DNA of 64,000 nucleotides from Pirellula sp. (GTDB taxonomy: Bacteria; Planctomycetota; Planctomycetia; Pirellulales; PNKZ01): assembly GCA_013822735.1 (NCBI GenBank), contig PNKZ01000002.1:558001-622000 (forward strand), in the 5' to 3' direction. The notes under the pieces are model-generated. The model had not been told where the DNA came from, ran no database searches, and saw only the letters and a program-made list of their open reading frames with translations. Within the stretch, counting starts at the first letter, position 1. The number at the start of each line of letters is the position of its first letter. This document shows, in pieces, positions 27,984 to 37,980 of the stretch. A program made the position numbers and the translations under genes.

Positions 27984-30254
27984 TTACCTGCGGAGCAAAA
28001 ACTCTTTGGAATTTACCAACGCCCAAACCACGTCTTGCCAAGCCGTGCGGCGATCTTTCGACTGCTCAACATGCGCGAGCATCAACTTTCGTTCGTCGTC
28101 GGTCGGAGGGCGGTTGAGCGCGTTCCAGTAGAGCCCGGCGAGCATCGACTCGGGGGATTTGCCGGCTTCAAGGCCGTCGTCCACGCGGTTGCCCGGCTTA
28201 TTCAGAAGCTCCAGCATCACGGTGCCGCCGATCAATTCAAATACTTGGCCCAGCGCCAAATCCGACGATCGTTCGCACTCGCACGACAACAACCGCTGCG
28301 GCTTGCCGAACTTCGTCAGGAAGCGATCGGCCGCCAACACCGGCTCCTTATCGCGAACCGGACGAACCCCGGGTAGCTGCCCGGCGCGCATGCCGTCGGG
28401 ATAGCCGGCGAATTTCACACGGGCGCCGGTGAAGCGGGTGAGGGAGTCGAGCGTCTGCTCGGCGGAGAGCGAACGAACCAGCGCGTGCGAGTAGTTGATC
28501 TCGTCGGTCGCGTTGGTGTCGTTCGTGGTCGAGGCGAGTTGATAGGTTCGCGATCGCATGATCGTGCGTATCAGCGGCTTCAGCCGGAAATCGTTTGCGA
28601 TGAAGTCGTCGGCCAACGCCTTCAGAAGTTCAGGATGGGTCGCAGGGTTCGTGGCGCGGAAGTCGTCGATCGGTTCGACGATGCCGCGCCCCAGCAGGTG
28701 AAACCACGTGCGATTCACTTGCGACTGCGCGAAGAACGGGTTCTTGTCGTCCGCCAACCAGTCGGCGAGGCCGCGCAGACGGTCGGCGTTCTCGGGCAGG
28801 TCGACCCCCGTTCCGAGCATGCGCGGCGCACGAGGATCGCCGGTGCGAGGGTCGTCAACGTCGCCGCTTCGTTTGCCGACGACGACTTGCTTCCCTTCAA
28901 ATTGGATCTTGTCGTTCTTGTCGTACTGCGTGTTTTCAAAAACCTTGTAGCCGACGCGGGCGAACAGGTTCGTCCAATGGTAGTAGTCGGTTTGCGTCCA
29001 ACGATCGAACGGATGGTTGTGACACTTGGCGCACTGCAAGCGGACGCCGAGGAACACTTGAGCCGTCGTCTCGGCGCGCAGCACCGGATCGCGCTGAGCT
29101 CGGTAGTAGCCGGCGGCCGGCGAAGTGTAAGTGTCGCCGCGCCCGGCAACTACTTCCGCCGCAAACTCGTTCATCGGCCGATCGTGTTCGATCCAGCGAC
29201 GAATCCAGTAGTAGAAGTTCTGCACGCCTTTGCGGTCGAGAGTCTTCTCTTCCACTCGCAACAGATCGGCATACTTCAATGCCCAAAAATCGGCGTATTC
29301 CGGTCGATCGAGCAGCGCGTCGATCAACTCGTTGCGCTTGTCGGGGTTCTTGTCTTTAAGGAACGCCTCCGCTTCGGGGCCGGTCGGGGCAAACCCAAGT
29401 AGATCGAGGTACGCGCGGCGGAGGAACGTCACGTCGTCGCAAACTTCCGACGGGGCGACACGCAGCTGTTGGAGTTTCGCGAAGACGAGCTTGTCGACGT
29501 AGTTGACCTCGGGGGGCTTAGGCCACTTGAATCCCGGACGATCAGGCACGAAGGCCAAACGGACCGGAAGTTGCCGATTGAGGTAGCGGACCAGCACGGT
29601 CGATTCGCCGAATCCGTTGCGGTGCACCACGCCGGCGGGCGAGACGTCGACGAGTTTGTTCGACGTTTCATACACGGCCGTCGTCGTGACGTCGCGTCGC
29701 GTGCCGTCGGCAAAGTGCGCCTCGGCGGTAATGCGAACTTCCGCAACCGGTTCGACGACGAACTCCGTTGTCGGCTTTACCACCAGCTTTTCGAGCTTCG
29801 GCGCATGTTCGACGTCGTTGGGCGCTCCGGCAGCGATCCAATCGCGGAGCACGCGATACTCGTAGGAATCGCGGGCGAAACGTCGGCCACCTTCGTGGGC
29901 CTGTTGCATCGTCGCCTTGAGTAGGAGCAAGCTCTTGTCGGGTTCTTGCACATTGATCCGCCGCGACATCTGATCGTGCGTCAACACGAGATAGTCGAGC
30001 TTGGCGTCTTGGCCCCGCAGCGAGATCTTAAAACCTCCCTTGCCGTTAGCGTTGCCGTGGCACGTGCCGAGATTGCAGCCGGCCTTCGAAAGCGTCTGCA
30101 TCACGTCGATCGCGTAGCTGGGCTTCGTAGGAGCTTCGGCAGCCGACGCCGCGGAAGAGAGACCCCAACTCACGCAGAATGCCGTTACCCACGGCGCGCA
30201 CCGACGGACAGCGCGGCGCAGCGACAAACTGAGAGTGTTGCAAGACGCGGGCAT
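27984..30254 (-). CDS. DUF1549/DUF1553 protein with N-terminal cytochrome-like motif and Big2-type domain
   Basis: 756 residues. A signal peptide ends at ASAAEA. An unusual heme-like motif with CX4CH spacing (AGCNLGTCHGNANGKGGF) comes next, followed by a Big2-like immunoglobulin domain (about 150-235). The DUF1549 domain has QCAKCHNHPFDRW, and the C-terminal DUF1553 domain ends in KEFLLRR. It differs from the protein at 85-3573, which has a standard CxxCH N-terminal domain and no Big2 domain. It is followed immediately by its DUF1501 partner. Function of the family is unproven. Confidence 0.92.
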   Translation of the reverse strand: MPASCNTLSLSLRRAVRRCAPWVTAFCVSWGLSSAASAAEAPTKPSYAIDVMQTLSKAGCNLGTCHGNANGKGGFKISLRGQDAKLDYLVLTHDQMSRRINVQEPDKSLLLLKATMQQAHEGGRRFARDSYEYRVLRDWIAAGAPNDVEHAPKLEKLVVKPTTEFVVEPVAEVRITAEAHFADGTRRDVTTTAVYETSNKLVDVSPAGVVHRNGFGESTVLVRYLNRQLPVRLAFVPDRPGFKWPKPPEVNYVDKLVFAKLQQLRVAPSEVCDDVTFLRRAYLDLLGFAPTGPEAEAFLKDKNPDKRNELIDALLDRPEYADFWALKYADLLRVEEKTLDRKGVQNFYYWIRRWIEHDRPMNEFAAEVVAGRGDTYTSPAAGYYRAQRDPVLRAETTAQVFLGVRLQCAKCHNHPFDRWTQTDYYHWTNLFARVGYKVFENTQYDKNDKIQFEGKQVVVGKRSGDVDDPRTGDPRAPRMLGTGVDLPENADRLRGLADWLADDKNPFFAQSQVNRTWFHLLGRGIVEPIDDFRATNPATHPELLKALADDFIANDFRLKPLIRTIMRSRTYQLASTTNDTNATDEINYSHALVRSLSAEQTLDSLTRFTGARVKFAGYPDGMRAGQLPGVRPVRDKEPVLAADRFLTKFGKPQRLLSCECERSSDLALGQVFELIGGTVMLELLNKPGNRVDDGLEAGKSPESMLAGLYWNALNRPPTDDERKLMLAHVEQSKDRRTAWQDVVWALVNSKEFLLRR

Positions 30255-30349
30255 GGCAACAAAGCGGCAGGTTGGCGGGAGGCGAGCCGGGGGAAGGCGG
30301 GAGCTCTTATTGTAGCGTCGGCGGCGGCCTACCGGCAACCTAAAGTGGC

Positions 30350-30366
30350 CCGCGACTCCGTCGCGG
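30350..30366 (+). repeat. hairpin repeat, family 2
   Basis: CCGCGAC-TCC-GTCGCGG, a 7-bp perfect stem with TCC loop, followed by AA. It lies in the 191-nt gap upstream of the DUF1549/DUF1553 gene. The stem differs from the copies at 32437-32539 by one compensated base pair while loop and 3' AA are the same. Confidence 0.6.
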
Positions 30367-30445
30367 AAAATGACGAAATTGCGTCGAAACCGATGGCGAT
30401 CGCAATCGTCATGAACCCGCATTTCCGGCGCGGAGCGGCGGACTC

Positions 30446-31801
30446 TTATACCGACTCGGCCGCCAGCCAACCGGTGCTGAATGCAGCCTGAAAGTTGTAG
30501 CCGCCGATGTAGCCGTCGAGGTCGAGGATTTCGCCGGCTAGATAAAGGCCGGGCACGCGTTTGCTTTCCATCGTGCGCGAATCGACCTCGTCGAGCGCGA
30601 CACCGCCGGCGGTGACTTCCGCTTTATCAAAGCCCCGGCTGCCGCTGACGCCGATTCGCATCTGCTTGATCGTTGCCGCGAGGCGCGCGCGTTCGAGTTT
30701 GCCGAACTCCGCAGCGCGCCGGTCGTGCGGAATTTCCGCTTGCGCGAAGATGGCTTCGGCCAGACGACGGGGTAGAATCTCAGGCAGCAGTCCGATCACT
30801 TGCTTCTTGCCGTCGCGTTCCGCCGACTGTCTCAAGGCGTCGTCGAGTTCGCGCTCGGAAACGTCGGGGAGGAAGTCGGCTAAGAGGACGACGCTCCGCG
30901 GGTCGCCGGCTTTGGTGACTTCGCGGCTGACGTCGAGCGGGCAGGGGCCCGAGAGCCCGAGATGCGTGAAGAGTACGGCGCCGCGGCGTTCGATGAGAAT
31001 TCCCGGCGGCAACTGTCGGCCGCGCCGATTGCCGCGCGGCTTGGTTATCGCAGATTTCGCCGCCGCAGATTGTGCCGCCGCAGATTGTGCCGTTCCGGCG
31101 GCAGCGATAAGTGCCGCGTCGGCCACGCGCAGCACGGTGTCGGGCATGGCGATGCCGGAGAGTTCGCGCACCCACGGTTCGTCGCTCGTAAGCGGCACGA
31201 GTGCCGGACGCGGCTTGCGAATGCTGTGACCGAGCGCGGCGAGCCAAGCGTAGCCGTCCCCCGTGGTACCGCAGCCGGCGTAACTCTTTCCCCCAACAGC
31301 GATGAGCAGCTTGTCGCACGTCAACGTGCGGAGCAAAGTGACGATGCGGAAGCCGGCTTGGTCGACCGACGTGCGTTCGATGGCGGAGACCGGTTCCCCC
31401 AGCGCCATCACAGCGCCGCTCCGTTGCACGCGGCGCGTGAGCGCGTTGGCGACGTCGAGTGCGCGGTCGCTCAAGGGAAACACCTTGCCCGTGCCGGCTT
31501 CGACATACGTCGGCACCCCTTCGGCGTGGAACAATTCGACGACTTCCGTCGGGCTCAAAGCCGCGAGGGCCGAATGCAGAAACGGCGCGGCCGAACCGAA
31601 GGCTTCGAGGATGCCGCGGGCGTCGCAATCGTGCGTAAGGTTGCAGCGCGTACCGCCCGAGATCAGGATCTTTACACCCGGTTTGCGATTCTTCTCCAGG
31701 AGCAACGTCCGCTTCCCCCGTTCCGCCGCGCGCGCCGCGGCCAACATGCCTGCCGCACCGGCGCCGACGACGATCAGTTCGTAATGTTCCGGCGAATTCA
31801 A
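30446..31801 (-). CDS. BaiN/HI0933-type FAD-dependent oxidoreductase
   Basis: 451-residue flavoprotein. The Rossmann FAD-binding motif is at the N-terminus (VVGAGAAGMLAAARAAERG), followed by the family signature KPGVKILISGGTRCNLTH. The C-terminal FAD-contact region includes VTAGGVALDEVD and GLYLAGEILDLDGYIGGYN. Full-length. Members of this family include BaiN-type and related reductases; the physiological substrate here is unknown. The gene is monocistronic by position. Confidence 0.9.
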   Translation of the reverse strand: MNSPEHYELIVVGAGAAGMLAAARAAERGKRTLLLEKNRKPGVKILISGGTRCNLTHDCDARGILEAFGSAAPFLHSALAALSPTEVVELFHAEGVPTYVEAGTGKVFPLSDRALDVANALTRRVQRSGAVMALGEPVSAIERTSVDQAGFRIVTLLRTLTCDKLLIAVGGKSYAGCGTTGDGYAWLAALGHSIRKPRPALVPLTSDEPWVRELSGIAMPDTVLRVADAALIAAAGTAQSAAAQSAAAKSAITKPRGNRRGRQLPPGILIERRGAVLFTHLGLSGPCPLDVSREVTKAGDPRSVVLLADFLPDVSERELDDALRQSAERDGKKQVIGLLPEILPRRLAEAIFAQAEIPHDRRAAEFGKLERARLAATIKQMRIGVSGSRGFDKAEVTAGGVALDEVDSRTMESKRVPGLYLAGEILDLDGYIGGYNFQAAFSTGWLAAESV

Positions 31802-31905
31802 AGGGATCGGGATTGCAAGGGAAGAAGACTTTCCGAAGATCTACGCGTTCCCATTGTCTCTTGCCGTGTAAGATTTCACCAGAACCGACGGCCGTCGGGC
31901 TTAGA

Positions 31906-31923
31906 CCGGCCGTCCACGGCCGG
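31906..31923 (+). other. hairpin in leader of membrane protein gene
   Basis: CCGGCCGT-CC-ACGGCCGG, a perfect inverted repeat 33 nt before the ATG at 31956. It could be a leader structure or the right half of a small palindromic cluster that begins with GACGGCCGTC at 31888. No function can be assigned. Confidence 0.35.
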
Positions 31924-31955
31924 AACCAACAGCGTAAACTCGCAGCAGCGTCAAC

Positions 31956-32348
31956 ATGTTCTACGTCTGGTGTACTGTCGCCGCGGTGTTGAGCTTCTTC
32001 GTCAGCTTGGCGGCGTGCGGCTATATTTTGCTGCGGCTGCCGACGAATTACTTCGTCGAACACTCGAAGCCGAAGTTGGCTTGGCCGACCGATGCGGCAG
32101 GCTGGGCGCTGCGCATCGGCAAGAACGTCGTCGGCGCCGCCATCCTGACGGCCGGCGTCGTAATGTTGTTTACGCCGGGGCAGGGGATCTTGGCGATTCT
32201 GCTGGGCCTGATGCTCATCGACTTCCCCGGCAAGCACGCGCTCGTACGACGATTGCTCAGCAGCGGCAAGGTGCTCGCCGCGGCCAATCGCTGGCGCGCG
32301 AAGTTCGACAAACCGCCGCTCGAGGCGCCGCCGCACGCGGGAGCTTAG
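31956..32348 (+). CDS. small membrane protein, PGPGW-like
   Basis: 130 residues. Hydrophobic helices lie at about 3-28 and 57-87, the second pair region containing LFTPGQGILAILLGLMLIDF, which resembles the PGPGW family of two-to-three-helix membrane proteins. The tail is basic (RRLLSSGKVLAAANRWRAKF). No operon partner. Function unknown. Confidence 0.75.
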   Translation: MFYVWCTVAAVLSFFVSLAACGYILLRLPTNYFVEHSKPKLAWPTDAAGWALRIGKNVVGAAILTAGVVMLFTPGQGILAILLGLMLIDFPGKHALVRRLLSSGKVLAAANRWRAKFDKPPLEAPPHAGA

Positions 32349-32436
32349 TCGAGCCCGAAATCAAGCGCACTTTTAGGCCGGCCAAAAGTTGCCTGGAGAT
32401 CTTTTGCGCGTTGCGGTAAGGTGCGGGATGGTTTGT

Positions 32437-32539
32437 GTAGTCCGCCACTCCGTGGCGGAAGTGGGCGTTGCATCGTCGTGAGCGATCGCCAACGTGGACG
32501 ATAGGCAGCGCGCATTTCCGCCACGGAGTGGCGGACTAC
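32437..32539. repeat. 103-bp element with 24-bp perfect terminal inverted repeats (family 2 hairpins)
   Basis: Positions 32437-32460 and 32516-32539 are exact reverse complements over 24 nt. Each arm is itself a hairpin, TCCGCCAC-TCC-GTGGCGGA. The 55-nt interior is partly self-complementary (CATCGTC against GACGAT). The layout resembles a pair of REP hairpins in opposite orientation (a BIME) or a very small non-autonomous element. There is no open reading frame. Confidence 0.8.
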
Positions 32540-32545
32540 TTTGAC

Positions 32546-32681
32546 CACTTACGTCGATTCTTTAAACGGGCCCTGCGCAGATAACTCGTGGTTATCTGCG
32601 CACAACCCTAAAACCCACAAGGGGTGCGCAGATAGGGTGAGTTATCTGCGCAGGAGCGAGTCCGACGAATCGACGTAAGTG
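32546..32681. repeat. nested four-arm inverted repeat able to adopt two folds
   Basis: The outer 15-bp inverted repeat is CACTTACGTCGATTC (32546-32560) with its complement at 32667-32681. Inside are four copies of TGCGCAGAT in alternating orientation, starting at 32574, 32594, 32625 and 32644. Copies 1 and 2 form a perfect 12-bp hairpin with loop TCGTG, and copies 3 and 4 a 10-bp hairpin. Alternatively copies 1 and 4 pair over 15 bp and copies 2 and 3 pair over 10 bp. I do not recognise this as attC, dif or a known transposon end. Confidence 0.75.
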
Positions 32682-34334
<1,653 letters not shown>

Positions 34335-34339
34335 TCGCA

Positions 34340-34376
34340 AGGCGAGCGTCGAGGCGCGAGCCCGACGTGTCTGAAT
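34340..34376 (+). repeat. REP hairpin, copy C (family 1)
   Basis: Stem CGTCG-A-GGC, loop GCGA, then GCC-CGACG, with the same AGGCGAG left flank and TGTCTGAAT on the right. It starts 5 nt after the enolase stop in sense orientation. The loop change from GTAA to GCGA keeps the GNRA pattern. No transposase is next to this copy. Confidence 0.85.
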
Positions 34377-34432
34377 AGTTTCGCGTCGCGACTTGAATCG
34401 ATCGGGTCGTGGCGCGCGGCGTTATGTTTGTG

Positions 34433-34462
34433 AATCGCGGCCGTCGATCGACGGCCGCGATT
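34433..34462. terminator. probable terminator after enolase
   Basis: A perfect 30-nt palindrome; the half-site is AATCGCGGCCGTCGA. It is followed by TTGTGTTCTT, a discontinuous T-rich stretch. It lies between enolase and a TTG-started membrane protein gene. Termination is likely but the T run is imperfect. Confidence 0.6.
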
Positions 34463-34484
34463 GTGTTCTTAGTCGAGGCGGATT

Positions 34485-34934
34485 TTGAATACGACGCCTG
34501 ACCAACTGCGACGCCCTCCGATTACCGAAAGCCCCTGGTTTTGGCTGGCGCTGTTCGGCGGCGTCGGTTTGTTGGGCGTGATGGTGATCGGTCCGAAATG
34601 GGTGTTGCGCACGGCCCGCATCGAGCGCATGCAAGGGACGCGCGAGCGCGTGGCGGCCGAGCGGGCACAGCGTAACGATGGTAACGCGGGTAGCGGCATC
34701 GCAGCGCCCGTCGAACCCGCGCAACCAGAGCGCGTCCCCGGCGAAGCGCCGCGCGACTTTGAGCATGAGCCCTATTTGCCTTCCGACCAGGGGCCGCCGT
34801 TGAAGCTGGTGGGTTTGTCCGGAATCATGATCGTACTGATGCTGACGGGCGTCGGCGGCCTGCTAGCGACTCGACACCGCGGCACTGCGTCGAATTCTTC
34901 GCTGCCGGACTCCCCAGGCGCCGCTTCGCTATGA
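34485..34934 (+). CDS. two-helix membrane protein of unknown function
   Basis: 149 residues. Helices at about 18-38 and 110-130 with a Pro/Ala/Glu-rich loop between. It starts with TTG at 34485, with GAGG 7 nt upstream. It overlaps the next gene by 4 nt (ATGA). I do not recognise the family. Confidence 0.7.
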   Translation: MNTTPDQLRRPPITESPWFWLALFGGVGLLGVMVIGPKWVLRTARIERMQGTRERVAAERAQRNDGNAGSGIAAPVEPAQPERVPGEAPRDFEHEPYLPSDQGPPLKLVGLSGIMIVLMLTGVGGLLATRHRGTASNSSLPDSPGAASL

Positions 34935-35458
34935 GTTGGTTCACGGAGAATCCGCTGCCGCCGGTGCTGATCGGAGTGATCCTCGAGGCGTTGCTCGTCG
35001 TCGTGCTGATGCGCACCGGTAAGAAGAGCGTGCTCTGGGGCATGGTCGGCTTGGCCGCGCTCGTGGCCGGCATCGTTGTGCTGGAGCGATCGATCGTTAC
35101 TCCGCGCGAAGAGGTGAAGCAGGCTATCGAGGAGATCCGCGCTCTGGTCGAAGCAAACGATCGGCCTGCGCTGCTGCAGCGCATCGATTCCAATCCCGGC
35201 GTCGCCGAGTTGCGGAACCGGGTACAAAGCGACTTGGCCCAGGTGCATGTGGATCAAGCCAAAGTCACGGACCTGCGCGACGAAGACATCAAGATCGACG
35301 CCGGAGCGACGCGCGCCAATGTGACGTTGATCGGCAGCGTCGACGTCAGCGGAGCGGCGAAGGCCCACATCGTGCTCAAATTTGAAATCGATCTCCGCAA
35401 ACGCGACGGCCAATGGATTCTGACGGCGGCCCAATGGCGTTCGCCTTTGGAGCGTTAG
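34931..35458 (+). CDS. membrane protein with C-terminal soluble domain, unknown function
   Basis: 175 residues. Two N-terminal helices (about 10-28 and 34-52) are followed by a soluble alpha+beta domain. The last strands (AHIVLKFEIDLRKRDGQWILTAAQW) look like an NTF2-like or SnoaL-like fold. It is translationally coupled to the preceding membrane protein gene, so the two probably work together. Function unknown. Confidence 0.72.
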   Translation: MSWFTENPLPPVLIGVILEALLVVVLMRTGKKSVLWGMVGLAALVAGIVVLERSIVTPREEVKQAIEEIRALVEANDRPALLQRIDSNPGVAELRNRVQSDLAQVHVDQAKVTDLRDEDIKIDAGATRANVTLIGSVDVSGAAKAHIVLKFEIDLRKRDGQWILTAAQWRSPLER

Positions 35459-35622
35459 CCGTAAGCGGCCCTCAATTTGTGCAAATTCCCGTGCTGCGAC
35501 GAAACTTGTAGCCCCGGCCGGCATCTATAAGTAGAACCCCGCAAGCCGGCCAAACCAGCCGTGTACCGCGACGGGCGGGGTGCGTAAAATACTGTGATCG
35601 GCGACCATTCGAGGAGATATCT

Positions 35623-36276
35623 ATGCCCTGGTTTCGCGGATCTATTGCAATTGCAGCCGCGCTCGCGACGTTTGTCATCGCAGGCGGCTGGTATGTGAGC
35701 GCGAAATTGCGCGAAACTGCGAAAGCGAGCCCTTCCGTTGAATTGCAGATCAATGGCGCGAATGCCGATGCCGACAAAAAGGAACATGTCATGAATGCCG
35801 ACGGCTCCAAGCCTAACGTTTCGCCTCTGCCGAAGACCGACGAGGAGTGGCGACAACTGCTGACGGAAGAGCAATTTTACGTCACGCGCAAGAAAGGGAC
35901 GGAGCGCGCGTTCTCCGGCGAATACTGGGATACGAAGACGCCGGGCGTTTATAAGTGCGTTTGCTGCGGCGAGCCGCTCTTCACGTCGGAAGCGAAGTTC
36001 GATTCGCACTGCGGCTGGCCGAGCTTCTACCAGCCGATCGACGGTTTGAAGGACAAGCGGATTGAAGAGCACGTCGACAAGAGTCACTTCATGGTGCGCA
36101 CGGAAGTGACCTGCAAGAAGTGCGGCGCTCACCTCGGCCACATTTTTGACGATAGCCCGCAAACGCCGACGGGAATGCGCTACTGCATCAACTCCGCGTC
36201 ACTCAAGTTGGAAGCAAAGCAAGCAGGGGACGCCGCGAAAGGGACCGCCGAAGCGAAACCTAACGAATCGAAGTAG
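35623..36276 (+). CDS. msrB: membrane-anchored peptide-methionine (R)-S-oxide reductase
   Basis: 217 residues. An N-terminal hydrophobic segment (about 5-27) is followed by a 50-residue linker and the MsrB domain. The zinc-binding CxxC pairs are CVCC and CKKC, and the catalytic cysteine lies in [19 protein letters not shown] and [10 protein letters not shown] are family signatures. Most MsrB proteins are cytoplasmic; this one is likely exported or anchored and repairs oxidised methionine outside the cytoplasm. GGAG lies 8 nt before the ATG. Confidence 0.93.
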   Translation: MPWFRGSIAIAAALATFVIAGGWYVSAKLRETAKASPSVELQINGANADADKKEHVMNADGSKPNVSPLPKTDEEWRQLLTEEQFYVTRKKGTERAFSGEYWDTKTPGVYKCVCCGEPLFTSEAKFDSHCGWPSFYQPIDGLKDKRIEEHVDKSHFMVRTEVTCKKCGAHLGHIFDDSPQTPTGMRYCINSASLKLEAKQAGDAAKGTAEAKPNESK

Positions 36277-36903
36277 CCGTCGCCGTCGCTATGAGTGCAA
36301 AAAAATAACCCCGCCCCGCGACAGTTCGCGGAGCGGGGTGAGTGATTGTGGGAAATCAAAATTCTCGGGTTTCCCGCTTCGTTCACAACGCGACAGGTCG
36401 GCGCACTCGCCGACGAAGCTTAGGGACGTCGACCATCAAGCATCGACCGTCACACGCTCGTTGGCGCGGCTGCTCGACTCCGGCATGAAAATGAAGCCGG
36501 TGTCAGCGGGAAGCGAACGACGGGAAACCTGAGAATGAGAAGCGAACGCCAAGTCCGCTCCTCACAAATACCGACCCGGTGGATCAAGCATGACGGCCCC
36601 TCCTGCGCTTTCAGGGTTGGGAAGCTACGACACACGAAATCAAAAACACCATCCTCGGGCAATGCATCCTTTTGCGGTGGAACGAAGCCAAAATCGCGAA
36701 TGCTTTCAGCAGCGAATTGGGTCGTGTTTTTCCGGTCCGCGTGGTGCACGACGCTCGATGAGCGTCACTTAAATGTAGAGATAACAAAGTGCTCACATCG
36801 TCGTCAATCTTTTTCTCGAAGGAGATCAAAGATTGCTCAATACGCGAAGAGTCGCACTGCGTTCGTCGCACTGCCGAGCGGGCGATAAAACCGGCGCATT
36901 TCG
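36277..36903. other. gap without recognisable gene
   Basis: 627 nt between msrB and a receiver gene. Short frames exist on both strands but none has a ribosome site or recognisable protein. A minus-strand terminator hairpin (36307-36338) and a hairpin GTCGGCG-CACT-CGCCGAC at 36399-36416 are the only structured elements. Confidence 0.55.
36307..36338 (-). terminator. terminator hairpin oriented to the minus strand
   Basis: Outer stem ACCCCGC/GCGGGGT, one C-A mismatch, inner stem CCGCGA/TCGCGG and loop CAGT. On the minus strand it is followed by TTATTTTTT. It lies 30 nt after msrB and would block transcription coming from the receiver gene on the other strand; it may also end msrB transcripts. 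Confidence 0.7.
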
Positions 36904-37299
36904 CTAGGTCGCGGCAAACACCATTGGTTCGCGAGAAGCGACTTTCGACAATGCCTGTTCGACGCGCGTCGGGAGCATCGTCCCCTTGGCGACGTATGTG
37001 GCTCGCAGACCGTGGCAATCGTGCTTCAGCGCGTCCTGGGCGGTTTCCGTCAACAGAATCGCCGGAATGAACGAGAAGCGGCGTTCGTCGGAGAGGAGTT
37101 CGCAAACGCAGATGCCGTTACGGCACTGCAGATTGATGTCGAGGACGAACGCGTCGGGCGTATCGAGATGCACGAGTTTGAGAATGGTCAACGCATCGTA
37201 AGCGGTTTTCACTTCGAAGCCGCGGCTGCGGAAATGCGTCGCCAAAGTTTCGACGAGCTTGACGTCGGCGTCGGCAATCAGAAGTTTTTGAGGATTCAT
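36904..37299 (-). CDS. single-domain response regulator
   Basis: 131-residue receiver domain without output domain. The acidic pocket is IADAD (aspartates 10 and 12 region), the phospho-acceptor aspartate lies in AFVLDINL, the threonine in LLTETAQ and the lysine in VAKG; the proline that normally follows the lysine is missing. No kinase gene is next to it. It is unrelated by position to the chemosensory block 8 kb away. ATG at 37299 is chosen over a longer frame to 37341. Confidence 0.8.
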   Translation of the reverse strand: MNPQKLLIADADVKLVETLATHFRSRGFEVKTAYDALTILKLVHLDTPDAFVLDINLQCRNGICVCELLSDERRFSFIPAILLTETAQDALKHDCHGLRATYVAKGTMLPTRVEQALSKVASREPMVFAAT

Positions 37300-37381
37300 G
37301 GCGTCGGGCTTTCTTCGAAAGAGCTGGGGTGCGATTTCCAAACTACTATCGACGGCCGGCGCGGGGCGTTGCGTCGGCTGG

Positions 37382-37573
37382 TTAGTGAACCGCGGCGGGC
37401 AACTCCGTCGGTTCGAGATACGTATCGGCGACCTTCGCGCAGTTCGCTTCGATCAATCGCTGCTCGCGCTGCAAAATGGCGAGTAAGTTAGCTAATCGAT
37501 TGGTCGCGAGTGCGGCCTTCGAACCGGCGGCTACGCTTACTTCTTCTACGCAATCGGTTGGAACCGTGTTCAT
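37382..37573 (-). CDS. possible small protein, unknown
   Basis: About 63 residues with a helical middle (ALATNRLANLLAILQREQRLIEANCAKVADTY, in part). It lies 82 nt upstream of the receiver gene in the same direction and could be cotranscribed. A GGAG lies 13 nt upstream of this ATG, so ribosome-site support is weak. The gene call is uncertain. Confidence 0.4.
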   Translation of the reverse strand: MNTVPTDCVEEVSVAAGSKAALATNRLANLLAILQREQRLIEANCAKVADTYLEPTELPAAVH

Positions 37574-37980
37574 GGTTCGGGGCATGCTCCGTGCGGATCG
37601 GAAATCGGCAACATCGGCAATCCGCTGAACTGTAGCTCAGCGGTCGATGACTCAAGTCCGTGCGTCTCTCTTGTCTATCGACAGAAGCTACGCAAGATTT
37701 TATGGAAGTGAGTGCAGTGCTGTTTCGGACATTTATTCGGACCGGCTTGAGTTATTATGGAGGGGCTGTAACGGTCGTGCCGCCTACTTCAGAGGTGCGT
37801 TGTCGGAAGGCCGCAGGGCGTTGGAATGCCGGCATCCGGTGTAGTTGGAGTTGGAACTTCCCTCCGGATACGATGTTGCCGTGCCGGCACCCCGTCTTGC
37901 CGGCAGCTCTACAACGTGGTTCGATCCGTGACGGCCCTGTGCGTTTGGTACCCACGAATTTTTCACTCGTTTCCCAACTT
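37574..37980. other. gap upstream of the PQQ-propeller gene
   Basis: 407 nt. The frame of the downstream gene is open through part of this region (from 37660), but the translated sequence lacks a recognisable domain before the signal peptide at 37981. No RNA gene or repeat is visible. Confidence 0.45.

Noticed and set aside
32546-32681. Integron attC site or XerCD dif site
   Set aside because: No RYYYAAC/GTTRRRY boxes in correct order and no 28-nt dif match; no integrase or recombinase gene nearby.
36535-36888. Possible protein of about 117 residues in the gap after msrB
   Set aside because: No ribosome site, no hydrophobic or domain pattern, biased composition.
37626-37660. Partial tRNA-like sequence TGTAGCTCAGCGG
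   Set aside because: No acceptor stem, anticodon arm or T arm can be completed.
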